Below are positions 10,461-21,352 of a stretch of 64,000 nucleotides of DNA, piece after piece. The notes below the pieces were generated by a model. That model searched no databases. It worked only from the letters and a program-made list of their open reading frames with translations, and was not told where the DNA came from. The DNA is taken from positions 6,517,501 through 6,581,500 of the forward strand of contig NC_064001.1 in NCBI RefSeq assembly GCF_932276165.1, in the 5' to 3' direction. Origin of the DNA: Plutella xylostella. Its lineage: Eukaryota > Arthropoda > Insecta > Lepidoptera > Plutellidae. Every line of letters begins with the position of its first letter. The stretch's first letter is position 1. The translations under genes were made by a program, and so were the position numbers.

Positions 10461-12032
10461 AGAAGATGACCGAGGGTTCCCGCCTTCATCATGATAAGCC
10501 TGTAAGTCCATCTCATCAGCTGCACCACGCTCTGTGGTCCATGGTTCATGGTCCATCGACCATGACTGGAAAGTGTACCATCGTTTCCGCGCATCACTTA
10601 CCTCAGTTTCAATATAATATGAATGTTGTGTTGTTTGTTTCGATGTGTGTGAATTTACGTATTTTTCACGTGTCTCCTTAGTCACTGGCATGTGAGTAAT
10701 GAATTGGCCGCATATTCATATACAAATTATCATTTCAATTAGAGGTAGTGCTTGTTACGTTAGGAATAAAGCCGATTATCTCACCACTTGTATTCATTAT
10801 GTTTGTGGGTTACTGTACATTTACGTTATCAGACGCGATTACGTTATCAGTCAAAGGTAAAGTACATAATATATAAATTGTATGCTTGTGATTTACAGCA
10901 AATATTTACGTAAGAATCTTTAACTAAGCTAATTATCTCTAATAATAATAGGTACTTTCCTACAAATAATATGATAAAGTAAGTACCTAAGTACTTACTT
11001 TACATAAGAAACAGATTGTGTATCTTTAGAATATTTATATGTAGGTTTACCGGTAATACCGGTGTAGCTAAACGTACGGCCACAGTTCACAACAGATTAG
11101 CCCTTGCATTAAGTTGTTTATTTATTTATTATTAAAGATACACCAACAGCATACATATTATTACAGTTTTTAAAATATATGTTGTAAGGTCTTACATCTA
11201 ATACGATATGCCAGTTACACATTATTAAAATATGTATGTATACAACATTATTAAAATCAACAAACCTTAAAAGTAATAAAATTAAAAGTTGTGATTTGAT
11301 TATGAAATTCCTGTGAATGTATGAATGAATGTGGCACAACTATTTCCCGGGGGGGGAAATAAAACATCTGTAAGTACGTCTGTTAAGACGAGATCGGGTT
11401 CATTCATAAGTTTTTTTTTTATAACTGATAAAACACAAAACGTAAATACTTAAGTATATCACAAATAGGACAATAGACGGCCTTATCGCTCAAAGCGATG
11501 TCTTATTTTGGGAAGATGAATGACATGGAGGATGGTGACTGGTGGTGGTGGGAACCCTCTGCACAATTCATTTGTCTAACTAGAAAAGAAAGGTAAGAAA
11601 CTTACTAAGATAGAAATACGAAATTAGCATTATTTATTATTTTATGTATTTTCTTCTCATTACTCTGAGAAAGGTGAGAGGATGAGAGGATGTTACACAA
11701 TTACTACATAGGCTTATGTTTTTGTTTGTATTCGACAAATGACATTGAATTATATTAATTGCTACGTAATTATACTTAAATGAGATTAGCAGACACAGTA
11801 AAAGAATAAGTAAACTTTTATTGTATTCTTTCTGCTAAACCCTATTCAAACAGCTCGTTACAGGTTCTTAGTAAAGTAATGTTTTTAGCAGTCTCTGACT
11901 TATCTGACTGGCTAATCGTTTAACCACGGACCTAGGTAAGTAAAAGATCTATTAACGTCAACGCAGCTGTGTGAAGAAGATAAAAATATGGTCACACCTT
12001 CTATCAGAATGTATGAACAGTAATAGAAGGTA
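10461..12032. other. gene-free stretch
   Basis: No ORF with coding character. The region is AT-rich with scattered TAAGTACCTA strings, a G run at 11,350 and a short T run at 11,410. Nothing recognised. Confidence 0.5.
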
Positions 12033-12186
12033 AACGCAGCGTGGGACGCCCTCCTGCCCGCTGGACTGATGACCTTAGGCGGGTGGCGGGTAGTGGTTGG
12101 ATGAGGAAGGCCGAGGACCGAGTGTTGTGGCGCTCCTTGGGAGAGGCCTATATCCAGCAGAGGATGATTATTGGCTGATGATGATG
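12033..12186 (+). mobile_element. 3'-end fragment of the RTE LINE
   Basis: Nearly identical to 24,087-24,240, the last coding part of the RTE copy (GCAGCGTGGGACGCCCTCC onward), and ends in the GGCTGATGATGATGA tail typical of RTE elements. A 5'-truncated insertion. The high similarity implies this LINE family was active fairly recently. Confidence 0.8.
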
Positions 12187-12925
12187 AATAGAAGGTGTGA
12201 TGTCATTGGGCCCACCACTTACCATTATTTGGTATTTATTTTACATTTATCCTAAGTGTAGAGTGGTTTATTTAACAGAGGAAAAAATACACGTCTGATA
12301 TTTTTTCATTCTCTACCCGATTAACGATAAAAAGAGAGGGATAACTATACCTCCTATAGCCTACCAACGAGACCATACGACTCTAGAAACCTTGTTGTCC
12401 GACGAGAAACTTCCGCACTTTTGGTTCTAAAAATCGCTTCGCCTCTTTATAAAAACATATCTCTACAACAACAAAAGAATAATAAGAGAATCGTTTGATA
12501 TTAAAATTTGTATGCATTAATATTTCATGCTGACTAACTGTGAGTATTATTCTGCGATACGAGATAATTTTAGGTATTTTCCTGATTTCCATTTAACATT
12601 GCATTATTCATCACATGGCATCTTCGATGCGCTTCAATAATGTAAATAAATTGTCAAGAGCCGGTTTTGGTTGGCTAGAGGAATGAGGAATGAGTGGGTA
12701 CCTACTTGCCCACCTGATTGAAAATTCGGTCATGGGGCCAACAAACCCGATGTCTTATTTATTTATGGTTTAATTCAACGCACATGTTTGTAGTTAAATA
12801 AACAACGGTTGCTAAAAAAAGTATTTGAAACCAATAATACTCACTCTACTCACGGCTTGTAGTACAAGCAAGTGGCGAACCCTATTCATAGAACAATGCG
12901 GTCTCAGGACCAAGTCCGGTCCAAA
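12187..12925. other. gene-free stretch
   Basis: AT-rich, with a LINE-tail-like remnant at about 12,690-12,755. No coding region or RNA gene seen. Confidence 0.4.
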
Positions 12926-12928
12926 CAA

Positions 12929-13071
12929 ATTGATAGTTCTGAAGTTTGCAGCGATTACACTTTTGTACCTTGTCAAACTAGCAAACCACACATTTATTAT
13001 TTCAAGGATTGACAGTTTGTTTGTTTGACAAAGTACAAAACTGTAATCGCTGCCAACTTCAAACTATCAAG
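12929..13071. repeat. imperfect hairpin, arms about 50 bp
   Basis: TTGATAGTT..GAAGTTTGCAGCGATTACA at 12,929-12,985 is repeated in reverse complement at 13,021-13,071 (TGTAATCGCTGCCAACTTC..AACTATCAA). The loop is about 35 bp. Probably a small MITE or part of one; no target duplication found. Confidence 0.6.
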
Positions 13072-13214
13072 TTGTGTGTGGTGTGTGGACAGTTTTGTAC
13101 ATAATATGTAATACATCAATACGTTGTAATCAAGTACAGTTAAGTTCCTTTTTCAAAATGTTATTGTCATAAACTACATTTTATACGTTCTTATAAACTT
13201 ACATAAAGCGATAT

Positions 13215-13570
13215 GGGGCCGTCCATTAATCACGTGAGGTCGTTTTTCTCATTTTTTGACCCCCCCTCCCCCCTGGTGATATTTGGTGAGGTTTGGGACC
13301 AACCCCCCCTCCCCCCACTGGATCACGTGTATTTTTTTGAAAGTCTATGTAAAGGCAATTTTTGACTAGAAAAAATATAAGTCATACTACAAATCGTTAA
13401 AATTTTTGCGCCGTCCAAAATATCGGTTCAGAAATACCAAATTTTTGACAAAAAATTAATACACGTGATGTCTAACAAGAACCCCCCCTCCCCCCTCGTG
13501 ATGTTTCGTGAGGTTTTCAGTACCCCCTCCCCCCCCCCCTTTGAGCCTCACGTGATTAATGGACGGCCCC
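13215..13570. mobile_element. MITE with 25-bp terminal inverted repeats
   Basis: Ends are GGGGCCGTCCATTAATCACG and its reverse complement, at 13,215 and 13,570, both flanked by ATAT. Just inside each end are runs of C with TCCCCCC on the plus strand, at 13,259-13,320 and 13,483-13,543, each next to GGTGA/CGTGA and GAGGTTT words, so the interior is partly repeated. No ORF. The ATAT flanks could be a target duplication, but they also extend the palindrome, so target size is ambiguous. Confidence 0.75.
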
Positions 13571-15436
13571 ATATTATACCTACATCATGATGACGTCTTT
13601 ATCAGCCGACTCAGCCTTTGTTGCTTGCACGTGGAGAATGGGGGCTACTTAGTAAATTGAATTAAAACACAGAATTCAAGATTGCTTATTTATCACAATT
13701 GTTTAGGTTAACATAATTTTCTCTACAGTATGTTGTATTGTTATTTTAAAATGAGTTAAAAAGACAATCGCACAACACAAAAGTTAGTGCAAAAAAATGT
13801 GCTATAATGTCAAGAGGATTTGGGATTCGCGACCAAAACCAACGTTATTTATATGGTAGAGCTGGACTATAGATATCATATCAGTCATAGACATAGACAC
13901 ATCGTTTATTTTATATTAGTCCCTGAAAGTCCATGGTGCACGAAGCGTTTGAAGGGTTTATTTAAGCTAAATATACAGTTGATACATCAATATGGGAATA
14001 AATCTAGAGGTGATCACAAATCTCGTCATTCTGAACAAGCTGAACAATTATTGCACTGCCACCACCACTACCACCACCACCACCTCTAGCACCTACTCTA
14101 CACTTTTTAGTTGGACCTGTAGAAAATGACGAGTTGTGTGACCTACTCGTACTTCCGGTTTCTAGTAAGCACCTAGATAATAAATATTTTGAAGCATCCT
14201 GTACATACTTATATGAGTTATATGCCATATAGGTAGGCTTCGTAAGTAGTCAAAACATTAGTGTGAAAAACATCGCTGAGATCGGCAGCTTTTCAAATGA
14301 CCATTAAGCACCTTAATAAATTGAAAGTAAGCAACTCAGCAGCATTTAGGAGATTTCTTCATAATCATAAGGGTAAGTCCATGGGTATAATTTTATTCAA
14401 TATGCACCATAGAATTTTCAATTTCAATTCAAAAATATTTTATTCATGTGAAGCTTACGACTAAGGTACATGCTTATGAGCCCCAAGCTAGAATGTAGCT
14501 TATGTGGGCAAACGCTCATATCAAGTTTCAATGTTATAAGTAATTTTAACAGTTAAATTATGTTATGTAGGTTTTAACTAAGATAGTTTAACACAGGTAA
14601 GTATGCATATGCCATGATATACAATCACATAGGTACTCTAAAAATAACACGGTATTCAGAAAAGTAATAAATTATAACGACTGAACAAAAAAATGTTTAA
14701 GTACTTTTTTTTTCTTATGAAAGAAGCGACTGTCGCTATTCTGGCTGGCTAAATGGGCCTTTACGGCCGCTATTATATGACAGCACCGCAATTTCATTGT
14801 GTTAAATGTACCTACAAAATACCGTACAGTATTGGACTGGAGGAAGACAATGTTGCATCCACTCACCTAATGAAAAATACTTAAATCGATAACTACTTAC
14901 AACTTGTTACATATTTGGTAGGTACGTATAGAAACATAGGAGTAAGCAGGTAGCCTACTCGGTACTAAGTAAGTAATTATGTTATTACTTATTTATTCTT
15001 GGAAATGACGACGTGTACTCAATTCGTGGACACACGTGTTTTTCGATAATTTGACCGTATTCAGTAGATATCTGATATTGCCGCCACATCATATTTATCC
15101 ATATTTATTACAATGAGGTACTTAAGGGAAATTTGATTCATTTATAAAGCTGCTATTTTTAAAAGCTCTGCAAAAAAAATATATGAATGTAGCGAAAGAA
15201 TCGTTGATTAAATAACTGGCTGTTTTTTTTTTCGTATTTTATTTTCAGTGAAGAAACTGGCTGGCGTTAGATGTCAGTCGGCAAAAGTCATTCCCACCGT
15301 CCCTCCTAGGCACTCCTAGGCAACATAGTGTTTTTTCAGCAGCCACCAGCATAGTTACCTACAATTTCAATAAAATATAAAATAGAAGGTGCATGTCTAA
15401 TTGATGATAATGAGTGAAAAATTTAAAATCAACATT
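13571..15436. other. gene-free upstream region of the YEATS gene
   Basis: No coding region. A CCACCACCAC run lies at 14,056-14,085. Positions 14,425-14,520 look like a LINE or SINE remnant (CAAAAATATTTTATTCATGTG and following). An A/T-rich remnant with T and A runs sits at 14,690-14,720. Nothing else recognised. Confidence 0.4.
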
Positions 15437-15711
15437 ATTAAGTGACCACAATGTACGCAAAGCCAGATAAGAAAAATCAATCAAACAAATTTTCCGCCTC
15501 AACGCAACGGTCATTCAAAATGGCGCCGAAAACCTATAAAATTGTCAATTTTTCACAGATGTGCGTGCATATTAAGTGACCATAATGTACGCATTACTTG
15601 CTTACAACAAAATAAACAATCAATCAAATTTTCCGCCTCAACGCAACGGTCATTCAAAATGGCGGCGTAACCTAACCTCAAAATTTTCTATTTTCCACAG
15701 ATGTGCGTCCG
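15437..15711 (+). repeat. tandem duplication covering the YEATS first-exon acceptor and start
   Basis: Unit 1 (about 15,437-15,570) and unit 2 (15,571-15,711) share AAGTGACCA.AATGTACGCA at the start, then TTTTCCGCCTCAACGCAACG and CATTCAAAATGGCG, and both finish with a T-rich tract, a CACAG acceptor and ATGTGCGT. Only unit 2 continues into the YEATS frame. In unit 1 the ATG reads M C V H I K then stops. Each unit has an AAAATGGCGSCG word resembling a YY1/Pho site. Confidence 0.75.
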
Positions 15712-17077
15712 CATCTGGCTGGAGGTGGGCCACAGCTGCAGCCCGCGGCCGCGCAGCCCGCAGGCGCGCCCGCTGTCGCTGGACTGGCGAGTGTGGGTGC
15801 GTGGAGTCGGCGGACACGACATCAGCGCCTTTGTACACAAGGTCGTCTTCCATCTGCACCCGTCCACTGCGTTCGTTTATCCGAAGCGAGGTGAGAATAC
15901 GGGTTTTAGACTGAAATTCTGTGTTATGGGAAAATTATTGGCTGAGGTTTTGGCTGGCTTGTTTGATTGGCCGAGTGATACGAGTTCTGGGGTGGAGACC
16001 ACGGACAGGCAAACATCGAGTCCACCACGGTAACCGCAACGGTAGATGAATGAGGAAGACCGTTAATGCTGCTGTATTGAGCTATTCTTTAGGAGAGGCC
16101 TATGTCCAGCATTGATTGCTGTGTTCATTTGTTGTTAAAATATTAATTTTCCTCTGTCTTGAATTCTGATAAGGTAGGTTACTTAACTAGTTCATTGTTG
16201 ACAATCGGCCCGGCGGGAGTGATGGCTACTTTAAAGATGCGTTCTCCAACCTAAAAAAAATTATATTGCGGTCTACGGCGGTTAAATACAACGACGAAGC
16301 TTATTGTAAATCGTTTTATTATCTTATAATATGCCCTATAACCGGTAATTTATTGCTTCTCGTCCATTAATTATGCATTCTAGATAACTATATTCGGAGT
16401 CAAAAATTAAGAATGCTGCCAAACCAGTTTAGACCTTCCGGGTCAATTTACAAATGAATGTTTCCATTTACAAGCGTGTTTAATTACTTCCAGTGATCCA
16501 AGAGCCGCCGTACGAGATCCAGGAGTCGGGCTGCGCGTCCATCGACATCCCCATCCACGTGTACCTGAAGCACAGCAGCAAGCCAAAGAAGATCAAGCTC
16601 AGATACAGTCTGCACATAGAGGATATTAGTGCGAGCAGCTCCGAGGTGAGCTGCGTGTTCTACGACGTGGAGCGTCCGTCGGAGGCGCTGCGGCGCGCGC
16701 TGCTGGCGGGCGGCGGCGAGGCGGCGCCCGGGCCCCGCGCGCTCGTCGTCATCACCAACGAGGCCAAGCCGCACCGGCACCACTCCAAAGTCAAAAAATA
16801 CAAATTCATCGATTCTAAGAAGCCGTCGAAAAAGCCGCAAGACTGCCCGAAGTGCGGCGACACAAACGTGGACTTTCGCAAGCTACTGCGGAAGGTTTCC
16901 ATGACGGAGTCCGAGGTGGATCTGGTGTCGCAGCTGTACGCGGCTTGCAGCGGCTACGAGCAGTCGGCCGGCGCGCTGGTGCTGCCGCCCTGGTCCGACC
17001 CCATCTACCGCATGCCCGAGCTGCCCCCCTCCCTCCGCCCCGCCGCGAGTGAGAACAACGACTATACTGTGCAATGA
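15701..17077 (+). CDS. short AF9/ENL-like YEATS-domain protein, 257 aa
   Basis: Two coding exons, 15,701..15,890 (donor GAG|GTGAGA) and 16,494..17,077 (acceptor TTACTTCCAG), join in frame at PKR-VIQEPPYE. Residues 1-95 match the YEATS fold of AF9/ENL: WLEVGH, WRVWVRG, FVHKVVFHLHPS, EPPYEIQESG and IPIHVYLKH. The family reads acylated lysines on histone H3 in transcription-elongation complexes. VERPSEALRRALLAGGG follows, matching the segment just after YEATS in AF9. The C-terminus has CPKCG and MTESEVDLVSQLYAAC, with no AF9-type C-terminal partner-binding domain that I can identify. AF9/ENL proteins are normally over 500 residues, so this is a short form or lineage-specific paralogue. The ATG follows an acceptor-like CACAG directly, so a 5' UTR exon upstream is likely. 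The intron holds an RTE scrap at 15,990-16,105. Confidence 0.75.
15990..16105 (+). mobile_element. degraded RTE LINE 3' fragment in the YEATS intron
   Basis: GTGGAGACCACGGACAGGCAAAC and GGAGAGGCCTATGTCCAGCA are recognisable pieces of the RTE 3' coding end (compare 24,065-24,210), with the middle scrambled or deleted. Confidence 0.6.
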
Positions 17078-18684
17078 GACGAACGTTTATTGTTTTTCAT
17101 TTTAAGAGACTTAAAAAAAGAAGGTTTTATGTGTTCGACTGCAATATTTTCAGTTTGCTGATCTGAAGTTAGTGAAAGTGCCATTGGTTAAGTCATCTTA
17201 ACTATGTAGTCTATTGATGCTCATTTTATACAGTTTGTAAGGAGACAGATTTACTTATTGTAACCGAAATGCAGATATTTATTAGATTTTATTATTATAG
17301 ACAGTTAATTACCTAGATATTTGTTGATGTTTTGTTGTAAGTACCTATATATTATGTCCAAAAGGTATATTCATGTTACATAATGTGCTGTGAAATTTGA
17401 GATCTCATTCTAGGAAAATTTGTAGTAGGTATCTACCTAATTACAATTACGTACCTACCTGTTCTTTGCGTTAGGTAACTACCTATCCTTATCATCTTTA
17501 TCTATCATAGATTTTATCATCATACCTACATGTAGTGTTTAGTGTAAGTTCTAAATATGTACCTATATAGTAAGAAGTGGGTATAATCATTGTAGTACCT
17601 ATATAGGAACATAGTTTTAAACCTTTATTATTATACTTTTGCAGTTTAAAGGCTATAATAGGGCTATCAAGGAACATTAGAAGATACTTACTTATTTAAG
17701 GAGAAGTTTACTGTTATTTATAACCTATCGTATCCAGGTAGAGTCAATTTTTAGAACGCTAAAAACTAATCCTTTCTACAGTTTTTAGATGTACCTAAAC
17801 CTATCAGTGCAGCTAACTTATGGAGTTAATAAGTTTGTATATTTTTGTATGGTTCAGGCTGCCTCATAAGTACCGATATGTACCTACTACCTACCCATAT
17901 TTACCTTGTCAAATTCGGTTCATTGATTTTGTTAGTATAACAAGGTACGAAAGTGTATACTTAGCTAGTACCTACTTATGGAGCAGACTGACCTATGCTA
18001 TGTAGTTAGCTAGTCGGATAGGATGTATGTATAGTAAACTGATACTATGGTATAAGTACTATAATAATACATATTTATCATAATTTATGAAATTAGTCAA
18101 TTACGATAACAGGGTTTTTAAAATAAAATAGAAGAGATTTAATTTAAGTTAGTAATTGTTGATTGTTATTTTTTTAAATATATCTACATTTTCATGAATA
18201 TCTACTAAGTATTAATTTAATTTATTCTACTTTTGTAGCTTAGGGGGTGGAGGAGTCTGGGGTTTTGGCCTGTCCACCGGCGAAGTTTTTACTATTCAAT
18301 ATACATCGGGAGTACATCGGTATCTATCTACTAAATACCTACTTAATTTGTTAAGGCAGTGCCGACCCTAGGCTCCCGCGGACTAGGCCGCCTGACTGAG
18401 CCAGGCTGATGCTTGCCAGACTACCAGTATAATTAAGTAAAACAGAGCGTGGACCAGACTCCAGACTAGACGTGACTTAAGAATACTATACCTATTTAAT
18501 ACCGATAAGGTAACGAATAGAAAAAAATAGCGGCTTCGGCGAGTAGATAGATGCTAACATTTTTCAATAAGTATTGCAAAAAAACTTGGGTAAGTACTTA
18601 TACTATGTCCATTATATTATTGGTTTTTTGACATTTGGAATCCCATATATTTGATGACTGCAAAGGAAAACCAACTAGGTATAT
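17078..18684. other. 3' flank of the YEATS gene and gene-free spacer
   Basis: AT-rich with very many ACCTACCTA/TAGGTACCTA strings. The 3' UTR and poly(A) site of the YEATS gene should lie in the first part. No further gene or repeat family recognised, apart from a slightly GC-rich patch at 18,355-18,475. Confidence 0.4.
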
Positions 18685-18914
18685 GTACAGTGCGACAAAC
18701 TTATCTGTTCCGGTGAGAGCGAAATAAATTGATCCATATCTCATTACTTACTAATGAATTGTATATTGTTAAAATGATGATGATGATTAGATGGGTTTAT
18801 TAACACCGCAAGAACGAATTAACAATACGGGTAAACTTAAAATCTTATAGAATTAAGAAATATTAGACATTTATGTGAGCTGTCACCGGAACAGATAAGT
18901 TAGTGGCACTGTAC
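18685..18914. mobile_element. MITE, about 230 bp
   Basis: GTACAGTGCGACAAACTTAT and its continuation CTGTTCCGGTGA at the left are matched by TCACCGGAACAGATAAGTTA.TGGCACTGTAC at the right. The ends begin TACAGTG and end CACTGTA, as in Tc1/mariner-derived MITEs with a TA target. No coding capacity. Confidence 0.7.
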
Positions 18915-18948
18915 TTAGTTCTATACCTACTTGTACGTGTTAAGTACT

Positions 18949-19280
18949 TACAGTCCAACTACAAGTATAAAGTCATATTTTGCAAAGACTTTTTATAATT
19001 AACAGTTATTTAACTTAACTACACACACTCACACACCTTGTACTAATGTACTCCCTTGCGGGGTAGGCAGAGGTGCATTGCTGCACCCACTTTTCGCCAG
19101 AGTGTTATGTTAGTCCCTTAACTACATTTTTTAAAATAAAATAAGTACCTTTTGTATTGGTTATAGCTTATTAACGGATATGTCCTTAAATAAATATAAT
19201 AGGTACATATCCATTAAATACGGTTTTTAACAATTATTTAGGATCCACTTCCGTTTTCACGACTTTATAGTTGGACTGTA
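18949..19280. mobile_element. MITE copy 1 of a TACAGTCCAACTATAAAGTC family
   Basis: The left end TACAGTCCAACTACAAGTAT (18,949) pairs with the right end GACTTTATAGTTGGACTGTA (ending 19,280). It contains a 3' SINE fragment at 19,015-19,110. A second copy starts three bases later. TIR-only element without an ORF; superfamily unknown, with TA-type ends. Confidence 0.6.
19015..19110 (-). mobile_element. SINE 3' fragment
   Basis: The plus strand reads CACACCTTGTACTAATGTAC, then CTTGCGGGGTAGGCAGAGG. This is the reverse complement of 47,895-47,965 in the intact SINE, so it is a 5'-truncated minus-strand copy of that family. Confidence 0.75.
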
Positions 19281-19282
19281 CG

Positions 19283-19488
19283 TACAGTAAAACTATAAAG
19301 TCCTGATCGTATTTAATACATTGAATGCCGACTACGCAATATTGCGTAGGTACGTACATATTACCGTCAATCAGTATTTTATTTTTAAAATGTAGGTATG
19401 TAAAAGTAAGTAAATAACTGATCATCATTCATAAAAAGTCTTAGCAAAATCGCACTCTTTGATATCAGGACTTTATAGTTTGACTGTA
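19283..19488. mobile_element. MITE copy 2 of the same family
   Basis: Ends TACAGTAAAACTATAAAGTC (19,283) and GACTTTATAGTTTGACTGTA (ending 19,488), 206 bp. It abuts copy 1, so 19,261-19,302 forms a 42-bp near-palindrome where the two ends meet. Confidence 0.65.
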
Positions 19489-19812
19489 TTTGCTTTTTGC
19501 AAAATTTACAAATTCATACATTTTATTTGAAACTCTTATTTAAAAAATCTTTATTCCGAGGATATTTAAAATGACCACAGTTCAATAGACTACGTATTCT
19601 GTGGTCACATAAGCTGACACCTGTCAGTGTCAGCTGTGGTATGTGACTGTCAGATTGTGTTTCGAAATTTATGCAAGTTTGGCTTATTTTTGTTCGTCAT
19701 TGATGTTATTTTACGTTAGATCTCGAATGCATTTATAAATTACTACATTAGCTACAGTTTTCCTTTAATCTTACATTCCGTCAAGACTTCTCAAGCTTTG
19801 AATATTTGAAAA
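19489..19812. other. promoter and 5' UTR region of the UPF0729 gene
   Basis: No ORF. Positions 19,600-19,645 contain TGACACCTGTCAGTGTCAGC and further TGTCAG words, a short imperfect palindrome. The transcription start is probably in the last 150 bp. Confidence 0.4.
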
Positions 19813-20079
19813 ATGGTGTGTGTACCGTGCTTCATTGTTCCTGTCCTATTATTCTTGTGGCACAAATTTATTCAGCCCTACGTGCTACGATACTGGAACC
19901 CGTGGGCTGTGAAAGATGCTGACGGTAACGTGGTGCCGACGGAATTCCCCTTGAAATGCGAGGGAGGAGTGTGCGCGTTTAGCAGAAAACCCGTCGAGAA
20001 CAAAGAATCACTTTCCGAGCCTAAGGAGGAAGCCAAAGATACTAACACGTGTCCGAAGGATAGGATAAAAGCAGAGTGA
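19813..20079 (+). CDS. UPF0729 family small membrane protein (C18orf32-like), 88 aa
   Basis: A single-exon frame beginning MVCVPCFIVPVLLFLWHKFI followed by QPYVLRYWNPW. The MVC.PC..IPVLL..W..F..P start is the signature of the UPF0729 family (human C18orf32, fly CG18508). The N-terminal hydrophobic stretch (residues 5-22) can anchor it in the ER/lipid-droplet membrane, as reported for the human protein. The rest is a Lys/Glu-rich soluble tail with CEGGVCAF. Its length is close to other members. The first ATG has an A at -3 (AAAATGG). An AATAAA lies about 33 bases after the stop. No molecular activity is established for the family. Confidence 0.85.
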   Translation: MVCVPCFIVPVLLFLWHKFIQPYVLRYWNPWAVKDADGNVVPTEFPLKCEGGVCAFSRKPVENKESLSEPKEEAKDTNTCPKDRIKAE

Positions 20080-20111
20080 ATTGGCGCAATGGCGTTATAA
20101 AACCTCAACCA

Positions 20112-20117
20112 AATAAA
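20112..20117 (+). promoter_or_regulatory. poly(A) signal of the UPF0729 gene
   Basis: Canonical AATAAA shortly after the stop codon, followed by TTATTTATTATG. Confidence 0.6.
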
Positions 20118-20995
20118 CAACTACAATGTCATTATTTATTATGAAATGAATTTAGTTTTATGTGCATAGTTTGTCAATCTGTATTAAATTAAAAAGTATT
20201 TTTTAAATGTTTGGCCTTGTATTTTTTCATGGAAACATCCTTCTGTGCGAGCAAACACTATGGCTCGCTCATGTCTGTGCCTACCATCCAGTCGCGAGTG
20301 TCACACGACCAACACAACCAACAACTACATACTTACAAATTTATAGAGGCTTAATGATTCCTACATAAAGTGGTAGATTAAGAAAAAACATTCTATAAAC
20401 TTTAATTGAACATTTTATTTGTTACTATTGTAGTATAGTCAGGTTAAAAATACTTTTATGTTGAGGCTAGACAATACTAACATACAGCAAAACTTTTATA
20501 AATCATGAATGTCAACTTAATTTTTGCAATTCACAAAATCCTGCTATAACTTTCCTTATTTCACATTGGTAATCAAACATTTAATATGACACTGGGTTGA
20601 TGGCAGCCTGAGGGTGGAATTCTGAACTTTTCTAACATAAGTATAAACTTAGTATCCATAATACATCAACTTTAAGATTATTTTTACTGTCTAGAGATAA
20701 TTTAACATGCCTGCTATGATAAAGCTCTTCATTTAACATCCATAAAATAATGAAAAATATTGATAATTAGGTACATGATGCTGAAAAGTTACTTGGGAAT
20801 AGTTGGGATGGTAGATTTAGAAAGATTCACACAATAGGCTGCCTGAATAAAGAAGTCTTTGTAATTAAAACTTACAATCTATATGCTTTGCACTTCAAGC
20901 TATTTCAATTTCTTGAACAGCCTAACATTAATTAAAATTAATACTTAAGAGGAGAGTATAGCTTCGCGATTCTAGCGAAATAGGTATTTAGGAAA
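20118..20995. other. gene-free spacer
   Basis: No coding region or repeat family recognised. AT-rich, with one less AT-rich patch at 20,230-20,320. Confidence 0.4.
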
Positions 20996-21290
20996 AGTAT
21001 TGCTGTCGCTCGTGCACTCGCCCGCGCCGGGCACCGCACACACACATGCAAGTAGCGTCACGCACACATCGATGCACGCTGCCGCGCCGCCACCGCCGCC
21101 ACCGCGCCGCCGCGCCGGTTGGCGAGAAATTGCGACCAAACACGGAGTGTCTTCGTCTTACCTTCATATTATTATTTCTGTGTTGTGATTGTTAGTTGTG
21201 ACTTGTGAGCGAAACTTGAAATTATTGAAGATAAATAGAAAGAAGTATAAGTAATTAGTGATAATTTCATGTGATGTGACTGTGAGTAAG
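20996..21290 (+). promoter_or_regulatory. GC-rich island, possible orphan first exon
   Basis: GC-rich run with CCGCCACCGCCGCCACCG near 21,090 and CACACACACATGC. It is followed by a stop-rich leader-like stretch and a donor-like ACTGTGAGTAAGTATT at about 21,282. This pattern fits a non-coding first exon transcribed rightwards, but no partner exon is visible. Confidence 0.25.
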
Positions 21291-21352
21291 TATTTTATTA
21301 TGTAGGTAATTACCTACCTAGTAACGAGTTAGTAGGTAAGTACATAAAATGG

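Noticed and set aside
16660..16902. A minus-strand ORF across the YEATS second exon
   Set aside because: The plus strand has the conserved YEATS frame; GC-rich DNA leaves antisense frames open by chance.
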